Of a DNA stretch of 64,000 nucleotides, positions 10,720-23,112 are shown piece by piece. Position 1 is the first letter of the stretch. Each line of letters starts with the position of its first letter. The stretch is from Marchantia polymorpha subsp. ruderalis (Eukaryota > Streptophyta > Marchantiopsida > Marchantiales > Marchantiaceae). A program made the position numbers and the translations under genes. Under the pieces are notes generated by a model. The model did not search any database. It saw nothing but the letters and a program-made list of their open reading frames with translations, and was not told where the DNA came from. The DNA is taken from contig AP031359.1 in NCBI GenBank assembly GCA_037833965.1, forward strand, positions 4,832,001 to 4,896,000, in the 5' to 3' direction.

Positions 10720-12165
10720 ATTTGTTGTTACTTGTCGTTACTTGTCACTTGCTTAATTAGTTTTTTCAGTCAAAACAAAAATTTCTATTCGGATCATCCT
10801 ACGATAGCTATAAAAAACAAAGCCTGAACGTACATGCAGATGGTCTTTTCAATAGTCATAGACTTACTTGAATGATATGACGGCTATTTGAACGCAACTT
10901 GAGGACATATTACGAGCTTTCCTTGCAATACATTTTGATCTCAAATGGCGACATGTTCAAAACTGGAAAGAGGCAAAATGTTCAGGGGGGTATATCAAGC
11001 TTAACCAATATAATCATTGACAACAACTTGAACATCAGCCAAATTTGTCATGGCTATAGATTTTGGAACCACATTTTCAAGAGGCGCCTTTGATAAACTC
11101 TCATACATAGTTGCAAGGAGAAAGTAGCGACAGTTGCATCCATGTTCACGAGGCTTGGCCAAGGCAAGGGGAAGTTGGAGCAAAATCATACTGCAAGACG
11201 CAAACCAGTTTCTGGTAAAGGCGATCCAAGTCGAACTTGGAATTTGAAGGGGTGAGGTTGGGAAGGTTACGTTGCATACATGAATCACGCGCATAGTCTT
11301 TCAATTTACAAGGACAAGACTGGAAAGCAGTGCGCTTCTGTGTAGTACCTCCACTTGTCGAGGCCCGCATCCATGCTTTCAATTGAAGTCAACAAAAGTT
11401 GATCTTAGAAAATTTATCAACAAAAGCTTCGCCATCTGGTTCTGGATTTCAAGTTGAGACTAATTAACACCAAACTAGACCTACCAAATGGATTGACTCT
11501 CTTGAGAGCCATCAGCAAATATCTTCGCAAATTATTAGATACCTTATCAAGCAACTTCTAAAGGATTACAGTAAAGATGCAGACACACTCGTTGCTACAA
11601 CCGCGGGCTCAACCACGACTAGCTCCTCCAAACGACTCTGACCAGGAGTAGCCGACCTCCTAGATTGTGCTACATTGGATCTAAATCAACTCGTTTCTTC
11701 GTTGCACCTAACATCACCCAAAGCTCTTCCTCCCTCGACCACTCAAGCCCTCTCAACTCCTAAGTCTGCATTTGTGATCGACTGTTAGTCAATTTGCACA
11801 ATTGGTTTGACCACTCCTACACTCTCACAGAGCTTTGCTGCTCCTCTATCACACATGAAATGCATTGCCTTGCAAAATACTGCCAGTAGCTCTAATATCA
11901 CACACACGCAGGTACTTAGCACCACCATGGCTAACCGCCCAACTGCCATGGTGCAATTTTTCATCCAAATGGTGCAATCGGCCTATCTCCAACGCGTTCT
12001 CAACCTTCTTTTTTGCATGTCTTACTTTTCACTTCTCACTTCGCGAAGAAACATGTTCCATGGATCCACTAAGGTGGTGCATAGAAGGTTCCTTTGATCA
12101 AATCCAATCTCATCCAATATGTAATTAATACCCATAACTTCTTAATTATCGTGTGGAGTGCGCAT
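10720..12165. other. unassigned; short fragments only
   Basis: A minus-strand stretch at 11001-11110 (ENVVPKSIAMTNLADVQVVV) looks protein-like but is not recognised. A + frame at 11580-12097 is Ser/Thr/Leu-rich with stops. No domain, terminal repeat or RNA gene is supported. Confidence 0.3.
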
Positions 12166-12415
12166 AGCTTTTGCATCAAGGTTGCCTTTTTTGGCCCTTC
12201 ATCCAGCCTACACCGCTGTTTGAGACAAAGCTTTGCCTTGCTTCAGTGGTTAGAAAAAGTGTGGTTCCAATCTATAATCTTAGGTTCACAATGCAGGTGT
12301 CACTATATGAAAGAGCATTATATCTACTTTAAGTTTTCCTCTAGTCAATCACTACGTGAAGCCTACAACGCAGGCCGCTTCAAGACATTTGAAGACTATT
12401 TTTGCTAATACATGA
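12165..12415 (+). pseudogene. fragment paralogous to the exon at 19722-19940
   Basis: Reads QPTPLFETKLCLASVVRKS and, in a shifted frame, HYMKEHYIYFKFSSSQSLRE. The region around 19775-19935 encodes PTPLFGTKLCLALVLRKT and KERYFYCKFSFSRALREA. The family is unknown to me. Two diverged copies with protein-level conservation imply a real gene family (host or transposon) now decayed here by a frame change. Confidence 0.5.
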
Positions 12416-12520
12416 GACAGAGTTTAAAGTGTAATATCTGTTCACGTTTACTTCAATTACAGTTTGAAGCAAATTGCAAAGTTGTAGTTGAGTGGTACGA
12501 TTTGGTGGGTAAACCGTACC

Positions 12521-13026
12521 GTGCATTGAGGATTTAGGGCTTAGGCAATCAAATTTGTATCAATATCAAACATGCATGCGGCCTAATCGTTTTGCAATTG
12601 CTTGAGCATTCTAGCCATTTGGGTTGACATCTACTAGTGGGCAAAATTTCAAGGAAAAATTGAGAAGATGATCGAGGGTGGGGAGGATTGAGTTCAAATT
12701 CAGTGGGAGATAAAATTGTCATTTTTGTGTGAGTAGACATCAATTACATATTGCAATTTTCTTTTTGTGCATTGAGGATTTAGTACTTAATCGATCAAAA
12801 CTGTATTGACTTTGAACATGACTTCCACCTAATCTTTCGTAGTTGCTCGAGGGTTCTAGCCATTTGGACTGACACCTACAAGTGGGCAAAATTTCAAGTT
12901 TTAACATCGAAGAGGTGATAAGGGGGGGAGGGAGAGAGAGGATTGGTTTGGATTCAGTAGGGGGTCAAATTGTGATTTTTGTAGACGAGTAGACATATAT
13001 TACATATTGAAATTTTCTCATTGCGG
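12521..13026. repeat. two-copy tandem duplication, ~250-bp unit
   Basis: 12521-12769 and 12770-13026 repeat in order: GTGCATTGAGGATTTAG, a T/A stretch, TTCTAGCCATTTGG, GTGGGCAAAATTTCAAG, a G-rich run, GAGTAGACAT, ATTACATATTG. Considerably diverged. No coding evidence. Confidence 0.6.
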
Positions 13027-14715
13027 ATTGAGCGGACATGGCAGGAGCTTCTAGAGACGGATTGGAAGAAGCGGTATTGGTAGGCACTATGCAAAGGTGC
13101 CACACATCATCAATGGCAGTAGGCATAATTGGAAATGCCTGCTGCAAGGTTGTCATTTTCCATGAATATTTTCCCAAAAGGATTTTATTGAACAGCATTG
13201 GATAGAAGATCATGTGGACTGACATCTCTAGATTACAAAGAAGCTTCCACGTGAACCAAAAACAAGTGAAGTTCCTTGGAAGGGTGACAAGAAAGGGTTG
13301 ATTGCCTTGTGTTACAAACATTTTGATAACTTTTGCCAGCGCTAAATCAAACACAAGCAAGATAAATTCCGAGCCGATGTATGCAATTCTTTCCAGAAAA
13401 CTTCTTTTTGTATTTGCATTCCTTACTTAGAATTGAATTTATGCAGACTCTCACAAAAATCACAATTTGTTATTTTCAGAGTGCAATAACCGCAAGCACA
13501 TTGTAGAAATGACGGTATGAGTGATGTGACCAGATTGTACACGAGTATCAACCAAAAGCTGTATTTTCTAGTCACGGGAGAAGATATAGGTCATTTAGAA
13601 AAACCGTCGGTGATTTTGAGGGCCATGCAACTTGTTTGCAAGAAATATCTTCTGAGTTGGGAGATGTTGAGAACTTCAAAGTTTGCAAATTTTGTGTTTG
13701 ATCATCTGGACAAGCTACTTGATCATTGTAAGAGAAAGTTACAATTTGTGGACTCTATTGAGAAGTGGGTGAAGGAAGAGCATGCCAAACAAGAGTAAGA
13801 GCAGTCAAGATCAAGGTAAAAAGAAGGCAAAGACCAACATTAAAGAGGTTGAAGCAATGGAAGATCTCGTGGAAACCTTGATTGCAGATGACAAATGCAA
13901 AGATTTGAAGGAAGAGGCAAAATTAGTGGATAGTTTTCTGTGGGAAATATAGTTGGATTAAACATTCCAAATTGAATCCATCTTTGGAATGCAATGAACA
14001 AATTATCTTGAAATTCTTGAATTATCTTTATAGTCCAACAGGAAGAAAGGCTAAACTTGATCTTGGAAAAATCGTTTTGAGAGATCGAATGAAGCTAATG
14101 GCTAACCTCGGCGTCGTTGAAGATGAACAAACATCTCGGAGTAGGATGAGACATTCTTATTTGTGACGTAAAGGTTTTTCCAATTTGTAATCTCCTACTA
14201 AATATGCAAGTATTACATTTTGGTTTTGATGTGGAAATGTGTGTTCATTCTAGATTACAGTCTCTTCAACACAATTAGACATATGACAGTTTGGACATGA
14301 TTTAAGGATAATGTTCTTGTTATTTTAACAGGGTGAAATCCTAAAGACAGCGCTTGATGAATCAGAGGAAGATGATTCCGTAGAGCCCATATAGCCTTTA
14401 TAATGTTGCAAGAGGTTGAAAAATGGAAAGCAAAGGTTGAAGTAAAGAGGATGGATGAAAAAAACAAAACATTTTCTTGAAGTGAGGAGCTAATTATTTG
14501 GTAGAAGAAGTTGACGGTTCATACAAAATCGGTCAACAAAATGGGCCGTTGCTGCCAACAAGTGGTGGATAAGGTTGAAGATCTTGCAAAAGCAACATCT
14601 AAAGTGAAAGATAAACGTAAAGAACCAGAACTTAATCACAACAACAAACGTCCAAGTAAGATCTCGTTTTCCAAAGCATTTCCTTTGAGCATTTCCTTTC
14701 TAGAAATATGTAGTA
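13027..14715 (+). other. decayed coding-like region
   Basis: Several + segments look protein-like: 13517-13798 (93 aa, Leu/Lys-rich, helical), then in another frame KKKAKTNIKEVEAMEDLVET (about 13819-13878) and 13972-14166. Frame changes and stops separate them. They may be exons or remains of the spliced gene continuing at 15418, but I recognise no family. Confidence 0.3.
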
Positions 14716-15115
14716 TTTAAATAGTAATATATGCGGTAGGATTGCGGTTATTACAGATACGTGAAAACGTTCTTTAGATGATAACATTGTAATGATTACA
14801 AATAGTAGTATATGCGGTTGGGTTCCGAATAAAACCCGTTCTTTAAATAGTGCAAAATTTGGATGTGGTGGAGGCGGTGGAGGCAATGGAGGAGGTGCTG
14901 AAGTACATATGTTGTAGAGATTCCAAATAGTAATATATGCGGTTAGGTTGCGGTTATTGCAAATAAGGGAAGCTGTTCTTTAGATGGTTACATTTAATTG
15001 AATCCAAATAGTAATATATGCTGATTGATTGCGGTTATTACATATAGGGAAACTCGTTATTCAGATGATAACATTGTAATGATTTCAAATAGTAATATAT
15101 GTGGTTGGATTGCAA
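14716..15115. repeat. minisatellite-like tandem repeat, five units of ~80-120 bp
   Basis: AAATAGTAATATATGCGGTT recurs near 14716, 14803, 14925, 15005 and 15085. Each is followed by variants of GGATTGCGGTTATTACA and TCTTTAGATGATAACATTG. The second unit contains an inserted GGTGGAGGCGGTGGAGG run. Confidence 0.7.
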
Positions 15116-15735
15116 GCGATTTAGAGGCGATGAAGGAGATGAAAAAGGCGATGGAGATAATGGTGCAGGCGAGTTGCAAGGCTTTGAATTGTTAGTGCCT
15201 GGAGGCCCTAACTATAAAGCAATTGTGGATGTGAACTTGAAGGCAACTTCATGGATGCCTCCATGCACTAGAAACACGGTAACACATTCTAACTTTGCCG
15301 AAGCACTTGAAGGGTATAGGAAAACCGTGGATGCTTTTGCCCATGAGATCATAAGAGAATATAGAAAAGCACAGGGCTGCTAGGGAGCCGTTTTTTCTAT
15401 TTTTCTATTTTTTGCGCATGGGGTCTTGTTCCGAGGAGATGTATATTGTGGAATGCATTGTGAGTAAGACGATGGTGAAGAACTTGGATGGGTGCCTATT
15501 TAGTGAGCATACTTCAATGGTTGAACTTTGTGCTTTCATGAAGCATTGCACCGACATCTATTCAAATCTCCCTATAGATAAATTTGAAAATGTTTTCAAG
15601 GAGTTAGAAGGTGAAATTTCTTATGCTGCAAACCTAGGAGATCGTTATTCCTCCATGAGCGTACTTCGTCGGACATCCTTCAAGTTTGCAAAGGTAAGTA
15701 TCCAAACCCAAATTATTGATAATACATTTTAATTA

Positions 15736-15830
15736 TTACATATTGGCCTTCAAGATTACTAACAAACTCAAATATTAATAATAAGTTTAGATTATTACAT
15801 ATTGGCCTTCAAAATTACTAACACATTGGT
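15736..15830. repeat. short tandem duplication in the intron
   Basis: ATTATTACATATTGGCCTTC occurs twice, about 59 bp apart, each followed by AAATTACTAACA-like sequence, just upstream of the element C insertion point. Confidence 0.7.
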
Positions 15831-16270
15831 GAAATGTATTGTGGTGCTTAGATTTTTTGACTTTTGCATAAACAACAAGAAATTTTACATTTTTGTGGTA
15901 GAACGTATACATATAAGTCCTTATGCATAGGAGTTAGGAGATTTAATGGAATTTAGTTAGTTAGGAGAAGAAAATAGAATCCGCCTTCGGTCAAAGATCT
16001 TTTGACCATTGGACCATCGGCGCAGCCATTTTTGACAATGCAATAATGAGGCCTTTGGCAAAGACGACAAGTCACAATTTAAATTTGCCAAGGGCCAGTC
16101 AAGAACCGCACTCGTTGGTGGTGCCAATTCGCGCGCGTGTGGGAACTGTTAGGGCGTCAAGGGTAAAGACACGAAGCGGACACATTTACGCCGACATTGC
16201 GACTTTGAGAGAGAGAGAGAAAGAAATGCAATCGATTGGCTTTGACAATAGTGAATACGCGACCGGAAAC

Positions 16271-18846
16271 ATGACGCCACCTGCGAAAGCTACTCTGCGG
16301 AAGTTGGTTCCGCTTAAAGTGCCCTACGCGGAGTTGCAAACCTATCGACAAGAGCTTGTCGCGCTGCATCTGGACTTTCTACTATGAGATTGGAATTGTG
16401 TGTTGGCGATCTTATGTAAGGAGATGATGAATAACAATTGGAACGAGAGGAATAATCTCCAGGGCAATCCGATGCTGTGGACGCTCGACCACTTGACGCG
16501 GGTTTTAAGATCATGCGCAGGGAAGGATGGAGACTTCATGTTCGAGAAGGAGAGTGTTAAGATCACGCGCGCCAAAGAATTCATATGCGCGCCACTCTTC
16601 AAGAACCCGCGGTCGAGTACAAATGGGTGGCGGACGGCGGAGTACAAGGATCCGAAGAGGTGCGCGATTGCGTTAGGGATGACGCATATTCTAAGACCGC
16701 AACGCACGACCTATGTCACCGCATGGCAGGTCGGCTTCTTTGAACGCGCATTGAAAGGCGAACTAATTCATTGGACGAAGATCTTCCACGACCTAATTTG
16801 GACCAATGTCGGCACTAGATGGAAGGGAGGATTGAGTAACTATCTAACGCACTACCTAGTAAACTTCTATCAAGGAATGGAGCTATTGACGAAGAGCGAG
16901 GAGAAGCGATTCTCCAAGGAGCATGAGGTGTTGACGGTCGAGTTGGGGGAAGACATAAAGGAGGAAGACAATGTCCTAGCCGAAGAGCCTCTCCGAAGGA
17001 CAGCACTAGGGCTAGTTCATATGAACGTCGTCTCGACCAGGTAGCAGTCAAATAGGAGACCGGTGAAGAGACGGAAGGTCGCTAGCGATAGTGGTGAAGG
17101 CCAAAAACAAGAGTCGCGGATGGCCAAAACATAGGTGACGCAGATCAGGATGCCAAAGCGACGGGCTAGGCCGAAGAAGAAAGTGAATGGCAAGAGAGTT
17201 GTGTTCAACTCTTCGGAGAGCAGTGTGGCGATGTCGGAGGCAGCTGCCTTTACGACGGACGAAGATATGCGGAGGAGCCAAATCTTTGGGCAGAAAAGGC
17301 AGGACCTTCGGAAGTACAAAATGAGGCCCCGATGGAGGTAGAAGTAGAACCTTTGGAGGAGAGGACGACAACGATAAATCCAAGTCTTCCATCTTTGGAG
17401 CAGATGCGATCTATGCAGAGTGAGGAAGTGCCTTAGCTGAAAACAAGTGAAGAGTTGGCGAAGGAGCTCACATTGAGTGAAGAGATACTCAAGCTAGTAG
17501 TTGCGCAGGTTGGTGGGACGGTGGTAGAGTCTCTTGAGATTCCATCGCCCTCTCCACCTGAGGAAGAGGTAAGACCCAAAGTGGAGAATAAGGCTTTGGC
17601 GGAGGAACCAAAGGAGTTAGTAGTTTCATTCCCCGACTTCTTGCAGGATAGTGTGGTTTCATTTCTGAAGTATTTGGACGTGAAGAGGGAGAATGATGTG
17701 TCAAAGGAGGCAAGGTTCTATGTACAATTAGTGAGGAATAGAACTAAGATCAAGAGAGCCGTGGTAGTGAAGAGAGAATGGAAAGCAGCAATTGCAATGG
17801 CACACGAAAGAGTTGCGAGCTTCTCGTCCGAGTGCGCGACTATGAAGGTGACATTGCAGGAGCGACAGGACCATCTTTGGGCAAAGGAAATGGAATGCAA
17901 AGTTCTTCGGCTGAACTTGGCTAAGGAGAAGGATCTTCGTGCGTCGTCTGAGTGGGATTGCACAAGTCTTTGGGTTGACATTGAGAATGCGCAGAAGGCA
18001 ACAATAGATCTTCGGCATAGACTGGAGCCATCTAAAGTGGACTTCAATGAGGAAAAGCGTCACGTGGCAGAGCTGATTGCGGATCTAGCAAAGCGCGATC
18101 AATTGCATGCAGCAAAGTTGGCGGCGAAGGAAAAGGAGTGTAGAGCCGAAGAGGAACAGAAGCCCAAAGGTCTTCGGCGGCAGATCGGCGCGTAAAAGAC
18201 AGAACGGATGGATCTAAGAAGAAGGATTGGGGTACGCACTGAGGCTCATAGTAGGGAGTTGCAACGTGCAAATGAGCTTACGGCAAGTTTGACGAAGCAA
18301 CTCAGAAATCACTCAGTCAAATTAGCCGATTGGGCTAAAAAATTGATGGATTGCAAATCGGCCAAGTCTTTGGAGGTCGAATGTAGAATAAGGTTTGAAG
18401 CAGATTGCGGCCGGTTGCAAGAGCGGCTAAAGTTAGTTAAGTTGGAGGAGTCGCAGGCGAGAGCGGGAAAGGCAGAGGCGGCGTACCGTCAGCTAAGAGA
18501 AGAGACAACCGACAATTTGCATTTGCATGTAGATCAGTGCCTGAGCGGATTTGTGATGTGGGAAATCCAAACGCTAAAATGGTTGAAGTTAGATTTATTG
18601 GAGCGGCTATTGATGAGCATGAAGAGAAACACAGTCGCAGGGCACAAGCAGTTAGTTAGATTAGTCAATTCTCTCTCTTCCAGATTGGAAGAGGCACGAG
18701 AGAATTTATAGATAGAAATTCTAAGTGTGTTGTGTAGGTTAGGAGCCGACGGAAGCTCATAGTACACTGTAACCATTGCGTTGGATGGCACCGCATCTAA
18801 GAGTAGTTGGCCTCGGACAGTTGAGATGTCTAGGAGTCCGGAATGA
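16271..18846 (+). pseudogene. LKVP-family coiled-coil protein gene (element C), broken
   Basis: Starts MTPPAKATLRKLVPLKVP. Stops: TGA 16385-16387 (a Trp position in element A), TAG 17042-17044, TAG near 17131; then a frame change between 17341 and 17455, and later stops at 18193-18195 and 18709-18711. The N-terminal domain is well kept (NPMLWTLDHLTRVL, TTYVTAWQVGFFERALKG). The YLDVKREND block near 17665 and the coiled coil follow. The conserved tail CLSGFVMWEIQTLKWLKLD runs to the family stop TGA 18844-18846. Similarity to A spans the full length, so decay came after insertion or in the parent copy. Confidence 0.75.
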
Positions 18847-18885
18847 ATAAAGAGACCCAAGGCTCTTTTCCTTGGGGAGCTTTTC
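18844..18885 (+). terminator. AATAAA plus stem-loop (element C)
   Basis: TGA overlaps AATAAA (18846-18851). CCCAAGG (18856-18862) pairs with CCTTGGG (18870-18876), followed by GGAGCTTTTC. Same position and pairing as in element A. Confidence 0.6.
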
Positions 18886-19870
18886 TATCAATTGACTTGT
18901 CTTGGCTATTAATCTACTGTGCGTGTTCGTGAGCTTATGTGTTCTGTCACCGTGCATTATGCGCTTCGGTTTGTCAAAGTTACCGCATCTAGAACTGCGA
19001 GTGTCCAATTTGGATGTTGCAAGTAAGCCTGAAGCTATTTGGGATTTAAGCAAATTCGAGTATGGGCATTCGGGTAGCAAGCTGAGAATGTGCAATTCTG
19101 GGAAGTTTCCTCCTGAAACCTAAATGTGGGATCAAAGGCGATTTTTGTAGTTTTTTATATGATAAGTTTCAGGTTGTGTGGACGATTATACTCTGCTCTA
19201 CAGACCTTTTAGCCGTAATTGAGCAGTGTCTTCTGGAAGTGACATGTGCTTGAGAAGTAAAACTCTTCATTAGAATGTTAATTAGTGAAAAATCATTACT
19301 CTTGGTGTTGTATCTGTCTTTATGGGAACGAATCTTTACCATTATGCTCCATATTGATATTTGTTGGTTATCACATGTATTTTTCAGTTGGCATGGACTA
19401 GGTTGAAAGACGCTTCATTTGCATGGATTCTATTGTTGATGGCTCGGCTCATCGAAGTGACACCACTCTTGCTCTCATGCGAACATGATAATCTATACAA
19501 TGCAAAAACCATGGAGGTTGTTTCAAGGTCATATGATGTAGAGAAATATGATTTGGATAAGGTTGGATTCTTAGTTCAGTCCGGATTTAAATATGGAAGT
19601 TATGTTTCAAAAATGCAGGTATTTTCTTTTAGTAAAACCTATATACACCTTAGCATACACTGAGCATAAACCCAAGTGATGTTTCAATATGTAATACCTA
19701 CTTATAAATCATTTATTACAGTTGGGATCAAGCATAGATTTTGAGTCGATTTTTCCTTTTTTAGCCCACGGCATCTAGCCTACACCGTTGTTTGGAACAA
19801 AACTTTGTCTTGCTCTTGTGTTAAGAAAAACTATGCTTCCAATCTGTAATTGGTGTTTAGAATGCATTTT

Positions 19871-21430
19871 TTAAAGAGCGTTACTTCTATTGTAAGTTTT
19901 CCTTTAGTCGCGCACTCCGTGAAGCGTATCGATAGCGCATGTCGTTTGAAGGCGTTTTAAAGAAAATTGAATTAGTTGCCATAATACAGATTCAAGTCAA
20001 GTTTGCGGGTGGTACATTGTCACTAAGACGGAATTAGTGGCTGCAAGTATTACAGTTTGGAAGTCGTTGAACTAGACCGCTCCGCCGGGAAGCAAAGAGA
20101 AGGATCTTCTCTATGATCCACCGAAAAACTGAGTTTCATCCTCAACCAATCAGGAAGCTGCCCAGTTAGCTTGCCCAAACATTCTTGGATCATGGGTCAA
20201 AAAGAGAAGACTGCCAGCGAAAAGAAGAACTTTTGTGACGGCTCACTGCAAGATGACACTTGCCCGGGTCTATGAACGCCCTATATAGGGCCTATATCTC
20301 AGTTTGTGCAGCTAAAACCGTCGTTGACGAAGCTTGCCGGAGAGGAGGCAAGATCGGACCTTGTCGTTTGCTTGTAAGTGTGTTTGAGCGTCGCTATGCT
20401 AGTTAAGGAGCAAAAACTACAAGGTTTGTGTGTGTGTGTGTGTGATTGAGCTTGGATTTTGTCTCCGAAGCTTTTACACTTGACTCAAAGAAAGTGCTAT
20501 AAGTTGCATATTAATAAAAAACAAAAGTTGTAACTCAAGTTTTACCATATTATTTTCTTGGCTATAATTAGTCTCTACTGCCAAAGCTCAATAATCATTC
20601 TTGAAACTCATGTTCACATTTCTTGCTTCTTTTTGCTGTCGTGTTGCGCTCATATGTTTCTCTTGTCTCTCGGCTCTACTTTCTTATGAGGCTCGTCGGC
20701 GATCAAACCTGCTTGATACGCATAATCTAAACAGGAAGCAAACTACAATATTCAAGCACTCGGCCGAAGGAGTGGCTTGCTTAGACAAAGAAGATAATTA
20801 TGTGTCTATTTGTTTGGCTTTTGAACAAGAATGTTGGTTAGCTTGTGCTTCTAACTATATCTCTTTGATGAGCTTGCGATGCTTAATTTTGTGATTTAGT
20901 GACACATGCATGCATCATGCAAATGTAAAAGAAAAGAAATGGCAAATTTTTTTACCATATGTGATAAGATCAATGTGACAGGTTTTTTTTAACTCTTGTA
21001 TAATTTTGTTGCACTCTTTTTGTTGTGTAGATGCAGCAACTACATTGCGTGGTTGACAATTTTAAACGTTAAAAATCAGGCAGTGGCAAGAATTATGCAT
21101 GGGATTTTGAAGCGCATTGATCGTCTAATATAGACAATCAATGTTATCCTGTTACAGCAACGATGGCTTTTTTTTACTACTAAGCTCTAGTCATCTAAGT
21201 TTGTTTTGGAATGGAGAAATGAAAATTTCAATATCCAAAGGAATGAAGCATGAGGTATCAGATTTGTTCTTAAGAAATTACAAAAGGTCATGTATAAGTA
21301 CAAGGAGTATAATTATAGAAAATTAGATAACATTTTTGCTAGAATTTTTTGTGAGGAAAGCTTTTCAATGATACTAGAGACAATAAAAAATTATCAAGTT
21401 ATCTTGTGAACATTTGACAGTAACACTGAT
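19871..21430. other. unassigned
   Basis: The first ~190 bp continue the paralogy with 12.3-12.5 kb, including ATTACAGTTTGGAAG at about 20048. A (GT)n run lies near 20425-20445. A Cys/Ser-rich open frame at 20601-20894 has no recognisable family. No further features seen. Confidence 0.3.
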
Positions 21431-21438
21431 TACAAAGT

Positions 21439-22081
21439 TTGATAAAAAAAAATGCTTATGAGGTCCTTACTTGGAAGCTAAGTCAAGTTAAACAAAGCAT
21501 GTTAGAAAAGATGAAGGATCACACTGATAGATTACAAGACTTGTCTGTTCAAATTACTTGGAGTTTACGCGTCCAAGGACAAAGTGTGAAAATTTTTACT
21601 TTTGAAAAGATTAAGGTAGTGGTGATAAAACAATTCATGATAAGATTGCAGTCCAAATTAACTTCAATAAATGAGATATGAGGATGTGGATATTTTAGAG
21701 AAATTTATTTACAAGGTCAAAAGAAGTAGTCTAATTTGTAACCAATATGATTTAATAATACCAAAGTATATTGTAGATATTCATCATAATTTATCATTAC
21801 GCGCCTCATCTTTGACAAATTCACTTAATGTATCAAACATGACTTCAAGAATGAAGGTCGCTATGAAACAATTAATGTCATATATTACACAGCTTTGCGT
21901 TCATCTTCTTCAATTGCTAACATTTTACAATATGGAACGAGATTCACACAAGGTGCAATGTTACGCTTGCAAGAAAATGAAACACATTTTGATACATAGT
22001 TCAAATCTTGATGCACAAGGGATTTCTTTATCAAGATACATAAATTTTTTGGATGACAAAGCTAAGGATAAGAAAATTTAG
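21439..22081 (+). pseudogene. possible retrotransposon gag remnant
   Basis: Two + frames, 21439-21681 and 21671-22081, overlap with a frame change. The second has CYACKKMKH, which resembles one half of a CCHC zinc knuckle, in a Lys-rich context, preceded by helical sequence. That would fit a gag C-terminus (inference). No RT or integrase is adjacent. Low certainty. Confidence 0.25.
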
Positions 22082-22089
22082 TTGCGATT

Positions 22090-23105
22090 CAAGACAACAT
22101 CCGAGATAAGATAATTGCCAATTTTGAACAATGAGGAAGATATAATGACATAATAAAAGCAAAAAAGAAGTTCAATTGCAAAGCTTGAAATGGATGAAGG
22201 AAATAACAAAGTATAAAGAATTAAAGAAATCTCAGAGGAAACGCTTGATATCCATGATTTTTTTATATCCAAAAATCATGAGTATTACTTAATTTTGGAT
22301 GATGCGGGAGGTAGAAAGTTAAATATCACAATTGAACAGCTTGTGGCAATGATTTTATCTGTTTGCAAGAAATTGACAAAGAAACTATCAACACACAAAT
22401 TTGTGTCTATTGCTCAATCTTTCAATACAATTTTGCTTCAATAATTTTATAATCCAATCATAATTTTTGGAAGTTGTCTTAATAGATGAAAAAATGGATG
22501 TTAATTTGAACACTATTCTACACACATTAGGCTCTAAATTACATACACATAAGTCTCTAAATTAAAATATCTTTGTTCATTATCTTAAAAATATCAAAGA
22601 AAATAATTTGTAAACCTCAAAGTATGATATCCAATGTGTGTATCAATGTCTTATCGTCATGGAATTTCATGTGATGTTAAAAAAATGAATCATAATTAAT
22701 GATCTTAGGCCGGCAATGGCTTACAAAAGCACACGTTTGAAATTATTTGTGCAAAGTATACATGACAATTGAAAAAATGCCATATTGGCAACAAATTTCA
22801 CTTGGTTCTCTAGAAGCCACACCATTTTCTTTTCTTTGTAGTTTCTTGGTTTTGCATACTATTCAATGTAGCATCGTAAGAGAATATTATCTTTAGATCA
22901 GAAGCATTATGTAGTTTCCCTGCATTCGAAACTGATGTAGAAGCAGGAAGTAACAAGAACAAACTACAAAGATAGCTCCAAGCATTAGGCTTCTTGATAG
23001 ATAACAACAATTACTCCCTGACAAGACAAAGCACTCTAGGAGATATAAGAACAATGCCTTTCAGACGATGCCCCTGAGAATCAATCATAGAAGATAATCA
23101 GATGT
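22090..23105. other. AT-rich, no supported gene
   Basis: Short minus-strand frames only (22810-23010 is basic at its end). The last part may be the 3' flank or 3'UTR of the cyclin H-like gene. Confidence 0.3.
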
Positions 23106-23112
23106 CTCTTAT

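Larger units (their letters stand above)
15840..19375 (+). mobile_element. LKVP element C (complete, 3.54 kb, 5-bp TSD)
   Basis: Starts TGTGGTGC and ends GGTTATCACA, flanked by TGTAT on both sides (15835-15839, 19376-19380). It lies in the intron between 15693 and 19388, in the sense orientation of that gene. Interior order matches element A: TTCGG-type leader, gene 16271-18846, AATAAA, hairpin, tail with ATTATGCTCCAT. Its own polyadenylation signal would be read in the host intron. Confidence 0.85.
15418..19870 (+). pseudogene. unrecognised spliced gene with element C in its intron
   Basis: Exon 1 (from about 15418, ATG within) ends TTTGCAAAG at 15693 before GTAAGT. Exon 2 is 19388-19618 (231 nt, 77 codons), preceded by TTTTTCAG and followed by GTATTT. 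Exon 3 starts at 19722 after TTATTACAG. All junctions are phase 0 and open across them (e.g. SFKFAK then LAWTRLKDASF; EVVSRSYDVEKYDLDKVGFL). Exon 3 reads ESIFPFLAHGI, then an in-frame TAG, then PTPLFGTKLCLALVLRKT. Without element C and one TSD copy the first intron would be about 153 bp. The product is not recognised. The TAG suggests a pseudogene or a short alternative end. Paralogous to 12165-12415. Confidence 0.5.

Noticed and set aside
20425-20445. (GT)n run as regulatory site
   Set aside because: An ordinary microsatellite; nothing nearby supports function.
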